Part shown: positions 44,815 to 53,986 of the stretch, one piece after another | Numbering within the stretch: the stretch's first letter is position 1 | Layout of the letters: each line of letters opens with the position of its first letter | DNA from: Streptomyces cirratus | Lineage (GTDB): Bacteria; Actinomycetota; Actinomycetes; Streptomycetales; Streptomycetaceae | Assembly: GCF_014650775.1 (NCBI RefSeq) | Contig: NZ_BMVP01000002.1 | Location: 248,001-312,000 of the forward strand | DNA length: 64,000 nucleotides | Reading direction: 5' to 3' | Position numbers and translations under genes: made by a program | Notes under the pieces: generated by a model | Seen by the model: only the letters and a program-made list of their open reading frames with translations | Database searches by the model: none | What the model was told of the DNA's origin: nothing

Positions 44815-45570
44815 ATGCCCCGTCGTGACCTGCCGCCTCCGCCGCCGCCCGCGCACCTGCGGGAGTGGCTGGACGAGTCCGTCGTACGCGCCGACCGGGC
44901 GCGCTTCCTCCAGGAACTGGGCCGGTGCATCCTCGGCCCGGGCCGGCTGCTGACGCTCTGGGCGGTGGCCGCCGTCTTCGCCCTCGGCTGGAGCCTCATC
45001 GGCATGGCCCTGAGGGCGGTCGAGGGCCACGACCCGCTCTCGTACCTCTTCGGGCTCGTCTACGCCGCGCTCGGCGCGGGCGTGCTGGTCCCCGCCGTGA
45101 TCTGGTTCGCCAAGGCCGCCGAACGGGACCGGCAGCTGCGCCACCTGCTGTGCGCGTGGGCCGAGTCCGACCGGGACCCGGCCGCGGCGGCCCTGGTACG
45201 CGCGCCCTGGCGGAGCCTGACCTGGCTGCTCACCTCCGTCGCCCTCGGCGCGCTCGGGCTGTGGGTGACCTTCGCGGCGGCGGCGGAGGCCCGGCCGGGC
45301 GAGGTGACGTACGGCGAGGTCACGTACTTCATGGGCCTCGGCCTGATCCTGTGGATCACCGCCCTCCTCGGCCTCGGCAAGGCCGGCGCCCACCACCGCT
45401 GGTCCGTACGCGCCTTCGGGACGGGCGACAGGGGCGTGTCCGGCCAGGCCGCCGGGGGGTCGGCCGGCGGCGGCTCTACGGCCCGCTCACGGGCGCCCCG
45501 ATCAGCATCGAGGGGGCACCGTCCACGCGGGTCAGGATCACGGTCGCCGAGTGCGGCCCCTGGGGCTTGA
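44815..45570 (+). CDS. Membrane protein of unknown function
   Basis: A 251-residue protein with a Pro-rich start (MPRRDLPPPPPPAHLREWLD). Four hydrophobic segments lie at about 43-65, 75-98, 132-155 and 165-185. The cytoplasmic loop between helices 2 and 3 is charged. The last 45 residues are low-complexity Ser/Arg/Gly and overlap the end of the convergent methyltransferase gene by 95 bases. ATG 44815 stands 7 bases after TACGGT (44802-44807), suggesting a leaderless mRNA; an in-frame ATG at 44809 is possible. No family recognised. Confidence 0.68.
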   Translation: MPRRDLPPPPPPAHLREWLDESVVRADRARFLQELGRCILGPGRLLTLWAVAAVFALGWSLIGMALRAVEGHDPLSYLFGLVYAALGAGVLVPAVIWFAKAAERDRQLRHLLCAWAESDRDPAAAALVRAPWRSLTWLLTSVALGALGLWVTFAAAAEARPGEVTYGEVTYFMGLGLILWITALLGLGKAGAHHRWSVRAFGTGDRGVSGQAAGGSAGGGSTARSRAPRSASRGHRPRGSGSRSPSAAPGA

Positions 45571-46663
45571 CCTTCTTGCGCAGCTCCTCCGGCTCGATCG
45601 CCGAACCGCGCTTCTTCACCGTCAGGACGCCGACGCCGCGCTCGCGCAGCAGGGCCTTGAGCTTCTTCAAGCCGAAGGGCAGCACATCGGTGATTTCGTA
45701 CGCGGTCGCGTACGGGGTCGCGCGCAGCTCGTCCGCGGTGATGTAGGCGATGGTCGGGTCGATCAGCCGGCCGCCCAGCTGCTCGGCGACCTCCGCGACG
45801 AGGTGGGCCCGGATCACGGCGCCGTCGGGCTCGTAGAGGTACCGGCCCACCGGCCCCGCCTCCGGGTCGGGCAGCGGTTCGGCGGTGCGCAGCGCGCGCG
45901 GGCCCGGCAACAGGGTGGCCCGTACGCTGCCGGGCTCCGTCCCGAACCACAGCACGGCCTCCTTCACGTCCCCCTGGTCGGAGATCCATTCGGCCTCGGC
46001 GTCCGCCGGGACGGCCTCGTGCGGGATCCCGGGGGCGATCTTGATGGCGGCGTACGGGGCGCTGCGCGCGGCCGCGACGGCCCAGGACAGCGGCGGCGAG
46101 TAGCTCTCGGGGTCGAAGACCCGGCCCCGGCCGCCACGCCGCGCCGGGTCGATGAAGACGGCGTCGTGGCCCGCGGTGTCGACGCCGGTCACGTCCGCCT
46201 CCCGGACCTCGATCAGGTCCGCCAGCCCGAGCGCCTCGGCGTTGGCCCGGGCGACGGCGACCGTCAGCGGGTCGCGGTCCACCGCCAGCACCCGGATGCC
46301 CAGCCGGGCCAGGGCCAGGGCGTCCCCGCCGATGCCGCAGCACAGGTCCGCGACGCTGCGCACGCCGAGGGCCGCGAGCCGGCCCGCGCGGTACTCCGCG
46401 ACCGAGGCGCGGGTGGCCATCTCCCCGCCGCCAGGGGTGAAGTACATCCGGAAGGCGTCCTCGGCCCCGAACTTCGCCACCGCCCGCTGCCTCAGACGGG
46501 CCTGCCCGAGCGCGGCGGAGACCAGGGCGGCGGGGTGCTCGCGGCGCAGCCGGGTCGCCACGGCCAGCTCCTGGGCGGGGTCGTAGTCGTGGAGCGAGTC
46601 GAGGAGGGCGCGTCCCTCGGGGGTGAGCAGGGCGGCGAAGTCTTCGGGGGTCACGGGGTCCAT
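45476..46663 (-). CDS. Class I SAM methyltransferase with THUMP-like domain
   Basis: A 395-residue protein. An N-terminal helical region (1-95) leads to a Rossmann methyltransferase core with the SAM motif VADLCCGIGGDALALARLG near 103 and acidic motif VLAVDRDP. DAVFIDPARRGGRGRVFD near 168 resembles the catalytic DPPR-type loop of base methyltransferases. The C-terminus (about 310-395) is the THUMP-like region (ATAYEITDVLPFGLKKLKAL and LTVKKRGSAIEPEELRKK). This suggests an RNA substrate. It diverges from the deacetylase genes and converges with the membrane protein gene. Confidence 0.85.
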   Translation of the reverse strand: MDPVTPEDFAALLTPEGRALLDSLHDYDPAQELAVATRLRREHPAALVSAALGQARLRQRAVAKFGAEDAFRMYFTPGGGEMATRASVAEYRAGRLAALGVRSVADLCCGIGGDALALARLGIRVLAVDRDPLTVAVARANAEALGLADLIEVREADVTGVDTAGHDAVFIDPARRGGRGRVFDPESYSPPLSWAVAAARSAPYAAIKIAPGIPHEAVPADAEAEWISDQGDVKEAVLWFGTEPGSVRATLLPGPRALRTAEPLPDPEAGPVGRYLYEPDGAVIRAHLVAEVAEQLGGRLIDPTIAYITADELRATPYATAYEITDVLPFGLKKLKALLRERGVGVLTVKKRGSAIEPEELRKKVKPQGPHSATVILTRVDGAPSMLIGAPVSGP

Positions 46664-46755
46664 TGTCGGCCAGTGTGGGCCAGTCGATGGAAGGTCGGGG
46701 TCCGCTCGCGGTGTCTGCCGGGGCCCGGGGGGAGTGTCCTGGGAGTATCCGCGCT

Positions 46756-47691
46756 ATGCAGCCTGTACGACAAAAGGGAAATAAGACGCAACAAGGTCAT
46801 CGGCCCGCGGCGCGCCCGCTCGGCCGGTACGGGGTGGCCCTCGCCGCGCTGCTGGTGGCCGCGCTGGGCACCGCATGCGGCTCCTCGAACCCGCCGGCCA
46901 CCAAGCCCAAGGGCGCCGAGGGCGCGGGCGCGGCGGGCGCGCTCGCCAACCCGGCCGAGCAGCAGAAGGCCGCCCAGCAGGCCCGGGCCGTCGCGGCGAA
47001 GAAGTGGAAACTGGCCAAGCCGCCACTGACCGCCCCGCCCGCACCCAGGACGAAGCCGGAGATCACCACCCGCGACGGCTTCGAGGTCGAGGGCCAGGAG
47101 GACCTCCCGCCGGTCTTCACCACGGTTCCCACCGAGGACAAGGTCGTCTTCCTGACCATCGACGACGGTGCGGAGAAGGACCCCGAGTTCCTCAAGATGA
47201 TGAAGGAGCTCCACCTCCCCTACACGGCCTTCCTCAGCGACTACCTGGTGCGGGACAACTACCCGTACTTCAAGGAGATGCAGGCCGCGGGCGTCACCCT
47301 GAACAACCACACGCTCAACCACCGCTACCTGCCGGCCCTCGACTACGAGCAGCAGCGCGAGGAGATCTGCGGCCAGCAGGACACCATCCAGAAGCAGTTC
47401 GGCAAGCGGCCGACACTCTTCCGGCCGCCCTACGGCAACTACAACCAGGACACGCTGCGGGCCGCGAAGTCCTGCGGCATCAAGGCCGTCCCCCTGTGGA
47501 ACGCAGAGGCGTTCCCGAACCGGATGGACTGGCGGGAATGGGACCGCGACCTCCATCCTGGTGACATCATCCTCACGCATTTCCGGGGGCGGGAGGACTG
47601 GAAGGGCACCATGCCTGACATGATCCGTCATGTCATGAAGACCGTCACGGACAAGGGATACGCCGTGGCCCGCCTGGAGGACTACTTGTGA
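46756..47691 (+). CDS. Polysaccharide deacetylase lipoprotein (first of two)
   Basis: A 311-residue CE4-family protein. The signal (PLGRYGVALAALLVAALG) ends in lipobox LGTAC, so it is membrane-tethered outside the cell. The NodB domain has motif 1 as FLTIDDGAEKDPEF (Ile instead of the usual Phe before DDG), motif 2 NNHTLNHRYL with both metal His, motif 3 FRPPYGNYNQD and a later ILTHFRG. It probably removes acetyl groups from peptidoglycan or another wall polymer. Its TGA overlaps the GTG of the second paralogue. The start is ATG 46756; earlier in-frame ATGs lack signal-peptide character. Confidence 0.88.
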   Translation: MQPVRQKGNKTQQGHRPAARPLGRYGVALAALLVAALGTACGSSNPPATKPKGAEGAGAAGALANPAEQQKAAQQARAVAAKKWKLAKPPLTAPPAPRTKPEITTRDGFEVEGQEDLPPVFTTVPTEDKVVFLTIDDGAEKDPEFLKMMKELHLPYTAFLSDYLVRDNYPYFKEMQAAGVTLNNHTLNHRYLPALDYEQQREEICGQQDTIQKQFGKRPTLFRPPYGNYNQDTLRAAKSCGIKAVPLWNAEAFPNRMDWREWDRDLHPGDIILTHFRGREDWKGTMPDMIRHVMKTVTDKGYAVARLEDYL

Positions 47692-48566
47692 AGTACGCGC
47701 GCCGGCTGGTAGCCGGGATGCTCGCAGCCGGCGCGCTCGCGCTGTCCCTGTCGGGGTGCGGGAACAGCGTGGACCCCATCGAACGACTGGGGCGCAAGAC
47801 CCAGCAGGAGACGGGGAAGCCCTCGGCCTCCCCGTCCGCCGGCGCCTCGTCCCCCGCCCCCGTGGCCTCGGCGGACGACGCGTACCGCAAGTGGGGGCTG
47901 GCGGCCCCGGTCCAGTACGCGCCGAAGCCCGCCCAGAAGCCGCAGCTCCCCAAGGCCGCGCCGGGCAAGCCGGCCGTCATAGACCGAATACCCGTCGCGC
48001 CGACTGACAAGGTCGTCTTCCTGACCTTCGACGACGGCGCGGAGAAGGACCCGCAGTTCCTCAAGATGGCGGCCGACCTCAAGCTGCCGATCAGCATGTT
48101 CCTGACGGACAACGTGGCCTCGTCCGACTACGGCCACTTCCAGACGCTGCGCGACAACGGCAGCGGCAGCACGATAAACAACCACACGCTGACCCACCCC
48201 AACCTGCGCACGCTGGACCTCGCGGCGCAGAAGAAGGAGATATGCGGTCAGCAGGAACGCCTGGAGAAGCGCTTCGGCGCCAAACCGGTCCGCTTCCGCC
48301 CGCCGTTCGGCAACTACAACGACGACACCCTCAAGGCCGCCTCCGAGTGCGGCATCTCCCAGGTCATCCTGTGGCGCGTGTCGATGCAGATCACCGGCTT
48401 CCAGTACGCCGAAGGCTCCGCGCTCCGCCCGGGCGACATCATCCTCGCCCACTTCCGCGGCCCGGCGGAACTCAAGGGCGAGACGGAAACCCAGATGACC
48501 ACCCACATGCTCCAGCGCATCCAGGAACAGGGCTTCAAGATCGCCCGCCTGGAGGACTACCTGTAG
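47688..48566 (+). CDS. Polysaccharide deacetylase lipoprotein (second of two)
   Basis: A 292-residue CE4-family paralogue of the preceding gene. Signal MKYARRLVAGMLAAGALALS with lipobox LSGC. Motif 1 is FLTFDDGAEKDPQF, motif 2 NNHTLTHPNL, motif 3 FRPPFGNYNDD and the last motif ILAHFRG; both proteins end RLEDYL. All metal and acid positions are kept, so both are likely active. The GTG start overlaps the previous stop (GTGA). The pair arose by tandem duplication; the two may act on different sites of the wall. Confidence 0.9.
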   Translation: MKYARRLVAGMLAAGALALSLSGCGNSVDPIERLGRKTQQETGKPSASPSAGASSPAPVASADDAYRKWGLAAPVQYAPKPAQKPQLPKAAPGKPAVIDRIPVAPTDKVVFLTFDDGAEKDPQFLKMAADLKLPISMFLTDNVASSDYGHFQTLRDNGSGSTINNHTLTHPNLRTLDLAAQKKEICGQQERLEKRFGAKPVRFRPPFGNYNDDTLKAASECGISQVILWRVSMQITGFQYAEGSALRPGDIILAHFRGPAELKGETETQMTTHMLQRIQEQGFKIARLEDYL

Positions 48567-48588
48567 GGACGGGGGCTTCGGGGGCGGT

Positions 48589-48622
48589 GCCGGCCGCGGC
48601 GCCCGGGGCCCTGGCGGCCGGC
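48589..48622. terminator. Bidirectional terminator after the deacetylase pair
   Basis: A perfect 9-bp stem GCCGGCCGC/GCGGCCGGC (48589-48597, 48614-48622), with a GC-rich loop, between the convergent deacetylase and VOC genes. Confidence 0.6.
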
Positions 48623-48648
48623 GCCCGTCGCGGGCCGGTCGCAGGCGG

Positions 48649-49023
48649 CTAGCCGGCGCGTTCGGCGAGGCTGCGTTCCACGCAGAACTCGTTGCCCTCC
48701 GGGTCGGCCAGGGTCACCCAGCCGGTTCCGTCGGGCCTGCGGTGGTCGCCCACGACGGTTGCACCCAGGGCGACGACGCGGTCCACCTCCTCGTCGCGCG
48801 ACCGGTCCTGCGGCTGCAGGTCCACGTGCACCCGGTTCTTCACCGTCTTGGCGTCGGTCACCGTCACGAAGAGCAGAGTCGCGCCGGGTGCCCGTACCAA
48901 TGCCTCGGGGTCGCCGGGGAAGTCATCGTCGGCGAGCGAGCCGTCGAGGACGGCGGCCCAGAACTGCGCCAAGCGGTAGGCGTCGGAGCAGTCGATGGTG
49001 ATGTGTCGTATGAGAGAAGACAT
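48649..49023 (-). CDS. VOC (glyoxalase-like) family protein
   Basis: A 124-residue protein, MSSLIRHITIDCSDAYRLAQ, of the vicinal-oxygen-chelate fold. It shows two beta-alpha-beta-beta-beta halves: RHITIDCSD and AQFWAAVLDGSL, then NRVHVDLQPQDRSRDEEVDR and the ending TLADPEGNEFCVERS. Such short glyoxalase-like proteins bind small molecules, and the precise role is unknown. The His and Glu positions that usually bind metal are partly kept. The MITE lies 91 bases upstream of its start. Confidence 0.85.
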   Translation of the reverse strand: MSSLIRHITIDCSDAYRLAQFWAAVLDGSLADDDFPGDPEALVRAPGATLLFVTVTDAKTVKNRVHVDLQPQDRSRDEEVDRVVALGATVVGDHRRPDGTGWVTLADPEGNEFCVERSLAERAG

Positions 49024-49082
49024 TGACGCACTATCGATCAGGTCCGCCACCCGTGTCCACGGACTTTGCCACCCGGACGGTC

Positions 49083-49114
49083 TAGTGCTGTGAACCTTTC
49101 CGGTCACAGCGCTA
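49083..49114. repeat. 32-base palindrome abutting the MITE
   Basis: TAGTGCTGTGA (49083-49093) and TCACAGCGCTA (49104-49114) are inverted with one mismatch around a 10-base centre. Its right-hand TA is also the left target dinucleotide of the MITE. It may be the remnant of another element or a terminator of the SEDS gene that was split off by the insertion. Confidence 0.6.
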
Positions 49115-49290
49115 GGGCGTGTTTCGAAAGTAGCGCCGACCGCCCGAAGGGCGGGCCCCGCGGCGTCCGGTGCGTGCGATCGCAAGGCGGAGGGTCGCCC
49201 TCGTACCGGGCCGTACGCGGGCGATCCCGACAACGCGGCGAGCGTGCGTGCCGGGCGTCGCGGGGCAGGCGGGACTTTCGAAACGCGCCC
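49115..49290. mobile_element. 176-bp MITE with TA target duplication
   Basis: The ends are 17-base terminal inverted repeats with one mismatch (GGGCGTGTTTCGAAAGT at 49115-49131; its complement, with GCG for GTG, at 49274-49290). TA dinucleotides flank both ends (49113-49114, 49291-49292), as for IS630/Tc1-type insertions. The interior is GC-rich, imperfectly self-complementary (GCCCCGCGGCGTCCGG against its complement near the right end) and holds no gene. It must be moved in trans. The right TA plus the element's last base spell the TAG stop of the minus-strand SEDS gene. Confidence 0.88.
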
Positions 49291-50687
49291 TAGACCCCCG
49301 CCCCCACCGGCCGCAGCGTCGTGTCCGCCGGGCCGGTGGCGTCCGCCTCGCGTTGGCGTTCCGCGCTGTCGCTGATGCGCAGGAGCAGGGCGATCATGAG
49401 CCAGTTGGCCAGGAGGGACGAGCCGCCCTTCGCCAGGAAGGGCAGGGCCTTGCCCGTCAGGGGGATCAGGCCCGTCACACCGCCGGCGACCACGAACACC
49501 TGGAGCGCCAGCGCTGCCGCCAGGCCCACCGCCAGGAGCTTGCCGAACGGGTCCCGCGCCGCCAGCGCCATCCGCAGGCCCCGCTGGACGAGGAGCGCGT
49601 AGAGCAGCAGGACCGCCATCACCCCCGCGAGGCCGAGTTCCTCGCCCACGGTGGTCAGGATGAAGTCGCTCCGCCCCGCGAACTTGATCAGCTCGGGGTG
49701 GCCCATGCCGAGCCCGGTGCCCGTGATGCCGCCCGTGCCGAAGCTGAACAGCGCCTGCGCCGACTGGTCGGAGGTGACGCCCGGGGGCGGGTCGGCCCAG
49801 TAGTAGGACAGGGGGTTGAGCCAGGCGGCCACGCGCGCCTTCACGTGCGGCTCGGTCGAGCCCACCACGAAGGCGCCGCCCGCCGCCATGACCAGGCCGC
49901 ACACGATCCAGCTGGTGCGCTCCGTGGCGACGTACAGCATCACCACGAACACGCCGAAGAAGATGAGCGACGTCCCCAGGTCCCGTTCGAAGACGAGCAC
50001 CAGCAACGACAGGACCCACACCGTGACGATCGGCCCGAGCTGCCGCATCGGCGGCAGCCGCACACCCAGGAACCTGCGGCCCGTCAGGGCCAGCGAGTCC
50101 CGGTGGACGACCAGGTAACCCGCGAAGAAGACCGCGATCATGATCTTCACGAACTCGCCGGGCTGGAGCGAGAATCCGAACAGGATGATCCAGCGCTTCG
50201 CCCCGTAGGTGTCCGCGCCGAAGAAGGCCGGCGCGATGAGCAGCACCAGCGCGACGGCCATCGTGATGTAGATGAAGCGCTGCAGCAGTCTGTGGTCACG
50301 CAGCAGCGCCACCACCAGCAGGCAGGCGGCGACCCCGACCACGGTCCACATCAGCTGCCCGGGAGCGTTCGCGTCGGACCCGTAGCGCTCGATGTACCCC
50401 TGGTCGAGGCGGTTGATGAGGACGAGTCCGAGCCCGGTCAGCAGCATGGCGAGCGGGAAGATCAGCGGATCCGCGTACGGCGCGAACCGGCGGATGCCGA
50501 GGTGCCCCACCAGCGACAGCAGCGTCAGGCTGATGGCGAAGCCGGTGAGCTTCGGCGGCAGTACGCCGTTCATCGCCAGACCGGCTGCGGCGTGACCGAA
50601 AACGGCGATGCCGACGACGAGGACGAGCAGCAATGCTTCGGTACGACGGCGCGCGCCGGCCACCGTCAGCGGCCTCAGTCCCCGCAC
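49290..50687 (-). CDS. SEDS family peptidoglycan polymerase (FtsW/RodA/SpoVE-like)
   Basis: A 465-residue protein with about twelve membrane helices. SEDS signatures are FSLQPGEFVKIMIAVFFAGY (Glu-Phe-x-Lys), LVFERDLGTSLIFFGVFVVM, TGTGLGMGHPELIKFAGRSD (large loop) and the ending LPFLAKGGSSLLANWLMIAL. These enzymes polymerise lipid II glycan with a class B PBP. Which of the several Streptomyces SEDS paralogues this is cannot be told from the sequence; the usual rodA/ftsW neighbours are absent. GTG 50687 follows GAAGG. The stop codon is shared with the MITE target. Confidence 0.9.
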   Translation of the reverse strand: MRGLRPLTVAGARRRTEALLLVLVVGIAVFGHAAAGLAMNGVLPPKLTGFAISLTLLSLVGHLGIRRFAPYADPLIFPLAMLLTGLGLVLINRLDQGYIERYGSDANAPGQLMWTVVGVAACLLVVALLRDHRLLQRFIYITMAVALVLLIAPAFFGADTYGAKRWIILFGFSLQPGEFVKIMIAVFFAGYLVVHRDSLALTGRRFLGVRLPPMRQLGPIVTVWVLSLLVLVFERDLGTSLIFFGVFVVMLYVATERTSWIVCGLVMAAGGAFVVGSTEPHVKARVAAWLNPLSYYWADPPPGVTSDQSAQALFSFGTGGITGTGLGMGHPELIKFAGRSDFILTTVGEELGLAGVMAVLLLYALLVQRGLRMALAARDPFGKLLAVGLAAALALQVFVVAGGVTGLIPLTGKALPFLAKGGSSLLANWLMIALLLRISDSAERQREADATGPADTTLRPVGAGV

Positions 50688-50821
50688 GGGATGCCTTCGC
50701 CGCCGGTATTAGGGCGTTTTATCTTCATATCCACTACGACGAGGAAGCCCTGGTGATGGTTCCTGGAGGCCCGCCCGGGGCCGACCGGGAGAGGGTGATC
50801 CGCAATCCGTCGGGTGGTGTG

Positions 50822-50848
50822 TTGGCACTCCGCTTGACCGAGTGCTAA
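50822..50848. promoter_or_regulatory. CIRCE operator 1 (HrcA site)
   Basis: TTGGCACTC and GAGTGCTAA with a 9-base spacer fit the CIRCE consensus TTAGCACTC-N9-GAGTGCTAA with one change. It overlaps the -35 box of the groES promoter, so HrcA binding would block RNA polymerase. Confidence 0.93.
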
Positions 50849-50863
50849 TCGCCGGAATAGTCT
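50834..50863 (+). promoter_or_regulatory. groES-groEL1 promoter
   Basis: TTGACC (50834-50839) and TAGTCT (50858-50863) are separated by 18 bases. Transcription would start near 50870, at the second CIRCE. Confidence 0.8.
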
Positions 50864-50868
50864 CGCAC

Positions 50869-50895
50869 CTGGCACTCGCCCCTGGTGAGTGCCAA
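50869..50895. promoter_or_regulatory. CIRCE operator 2 (HrcA site)
   Basis: CTGGCACTC and GAGTGCCAA with a 9-base spacer; two changes from consensus. It covers the expected transcription start, giving a double operator. Confidence 0.88.
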
Positions 50896-50991
50896 CACAG
50901 CGACAGGCAGGTCCGGCACCCGCGACGACGGATCGACCTGGTCGCCACCTCAGACAGTTAACCCCGGATCTCCGAAGGGGGAGGTCGGATC

Positions 50992-51300
50992 GTGACGACC
51001 GCCAGCTCCAAGGTTGCCATCAAGCCGCTTGAGGACCGCATTGTGGTCCAGCCGCTCGACGCCGAGCAGACCACGGCCTCCGGCCTGGTCATCCCGGACA
51101 CCGCGAAGGAGAAGCCCCAGGAGGGCGTCGTCCTTGCGGTCGGTCCGGGTCGCTTCGAGGACGGCCAGCGTCTCCCGCTGGACGTCAGCGTCGGCGACAT
51201 CGTGCTGTACAGCAAGTACGGCGGCACCGAAGTGAAGTACAGCGGCGAGGAGTACCTCGTCCTCTCGGCCCGCGACGTGCTCGCGATCGTCGAGAAGTAA
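50992..51300 (+). CDS. groES: Co-chaperonin GroES
   Basis: A 102-residue protein with the mobile loop ([20 protein letters not shown]) and the signature [16 protein letters not shown]. It caps the GroEL ring. The start is GTG 50992 after GGGGGAGG. It lies under the two CIRCE sites and is followed by groEL1. Confidence 0.98.
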   Translation: MTTASSKVAIKPLEDRIVVQPLDAEQTTASGLVIPDTAKEKPQEGVVLAVGPGRFEDGQRLPLDVSVGDIVLYSKYGGTEVKYSGEEYLVLSARDVLAIVEK

Positions 51301-51325
51301 GCCACTTCTCCAGTTTTGCTTTGAG

Positions 51326-51371
51326 CTACGCCCCTGGTCACCCTGCTGATGCCGGGGGGCGAGGGGCGTAG
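51326..51371. terminator. Hairpin between groES and groEL1
   Basis: CTACGCCCCT (51326-51335) and AGGGGCGTAG (51362-51371) form a perfect 10-bp stem with a 26-base GC-rich loop, 25 bases after groES. It could attenuate transcription or protect the groES mRNA end, setting the GroES to GroEL1 ratio. Confidence 0.6.
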
Positions 51372-51429
51372 TTCGTTCTAGGCGGTGGCGGTCGCGGTGA
51401 GCGGCCGAGGATCGCAACGAGAGGACTGA

Positions 51430-53067
<1,638 letters not shown>

Positions 53068-53094
53068 CCCCGTCAGGGCTGAGCTGAACTGAGG

Positions 53095-53140
53095 AAGCCC
53101 CGGTCCCCGCCGCTGCGAAGCGGTGGTGACCGGGGCTTTC
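53095..53140. terminator. Terminator after groEL1
   Basis: The outer arms AAGCCCCGGT and ACCGGGGCTT and inner CCGCCGCT/AGCGGTGG close a GCGA loop; TTTC follows. It lies 28 bases after the groEL1 stop and also serves the convergent gene. Confidence 0.85.
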
Positions 53141-53176
53141 CCGTGCGGTGGGTGCGCCGTGCGCACCCCGTGCGCG

Positions 53177-53911
53177 TCACATGCCCATGTCCTGGGTGGT
53201 GCCGCCCGAGCCCATGGGCATGTTCATGCCCAGCTGGCGCATCAGCCCGGGGGCGTCGTAGTACCACCAGCCCTCCGCGACCCGGCCGTCCTCGATCCGG
53301 AAGGTGGTGCAGCCCGACATGGCGACCTCCTGTCCCGTCGCGGGGACCCCCATGAACTCGCCCTTCTGCCTGCCGGTCCAGTTCCACAGGGTGCTGACGC
53401 AGTCGCCTTCGGCGATCTGGCGGTGCAGGTCGAACGTGAAGTCGAAGGCGTCCCGCCACATCGTCATGCTCCGGCGCAGCCCCTCGCGGCCGTCGGCGGC
53501 GCCGGGCATTCGCATCATGTCGTGGTCCATGTAGCCGGCCGCGACGCACTCCTCCATGACGTCGAAGTTCCCCTTCTCCGCCAGGTCCTCGAAGATCCGG
53601 TTCACGAGCAGCTTGTTGAGGTACTCGTCGCGGACCACGTCCAGGTTCATGAACTTCGGCATGCCGTCGCAGAGGGACACCATTTCCTGGAACATCCGGT
53701 CCGTCTCGGGCAGCTGAGAGTTCCTCATGGCCTCCTCGTACGAGGGGAATTCGACGAGATCGACGTAGTGCGTCTTGGCGTCGCGGTCGCGGCCGATCAT
53801 CGTGTGGGTGACCGTCCGCCGGCCGCTCGCCTGCTCCGCCCAGCGGTCGATGAGCGCGTTCATCTCTTCGAACCGCTTGGTTTCGTAATCGATTACCTGT
53901 ACGAAAGTCAT
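53177..53911 (-). CDS. Two-domain ester-cyclase (SnoaL-like) protein
   Basis: A 244-residue protein. Residues 1 to about 95 (MTFVQVIDYETKRFEEMNAL, with HTMIGRDRDAKTHYVDLVEF) look like a dimeric alpha/beta barrel of the antibiotic-monooxygenase type. Residues about 105-235 form a SnoaL/NTF2-like domain: GYMDHDMMRMPGAADGREGL, FDFTFDLHRQIAEGDCVSTL, and GCTTFRIEDGRVAEGWWYYD. Such proteins cyclise polyketides or act on other small molecules; the substrate is unknown. It ends in a Met/Gly-rich tail. ATG 53911 follows GGAGG and is preferred to the start at 53941. Confidence 0.8.
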   Translation of the reverse strand: MTFVQVIDYETKRFEEMNALIDRWAEQASGRRTVTHTMIGRDRDAKTHYVDLVEFPSYEEAMRNSQLPETDRMFQEMVSLCDGMPKFMNLDVVRDEYLNKLLVNRIFEDLAEKGNFDVMEECVAAGYMDHDMMRMPGAADGREGLRRSMTMWRDAFDFTFDLHRQIAEGDCVSTLWNWTGRQKGEFMGVPATGQEVAMSGCTTFRIEDGRVAEGWWYYDAPGLMRQLGMNMPMGSGGTTQDMGM

Positions 53912-53986
53912 CGCGTCGCCTCCGGGGTGGATGAGACACATCCAGTTTAGGGAGGTTCGCCCCGGTCGGCGCCGCGCTCCGGGGAC

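Larger units (their letters stand above)
50688..50991 (+). promoter_or_regulatory. Control region of groES-groEL1
   Basis: A 304-base gap between the divergent SEDS gene and groES. It holds the heat-shock promoter at 50834-50863 and two CIRCE operators at 50822-50848 and 50869-50895. The leader is about 120 bases. The left part (50700-50800) shows no clear signal apart from presumed promoter sequence for the SEDS gene. Confidence 0.8.

Noticed and set aside
49083..49292. Remnant of a full insertion sequence
   Set aside because: No transposase fragment can be read in any frame; the size and matched ends fit a MITE better.
48649..50019. A 456-residue minus-strand frame including the VOC protein
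   Set aside because: Only the last 124 residues (from ATG 49023) match a family; the rest overlaps the SEDS gene in another frame and runs through the MITE.
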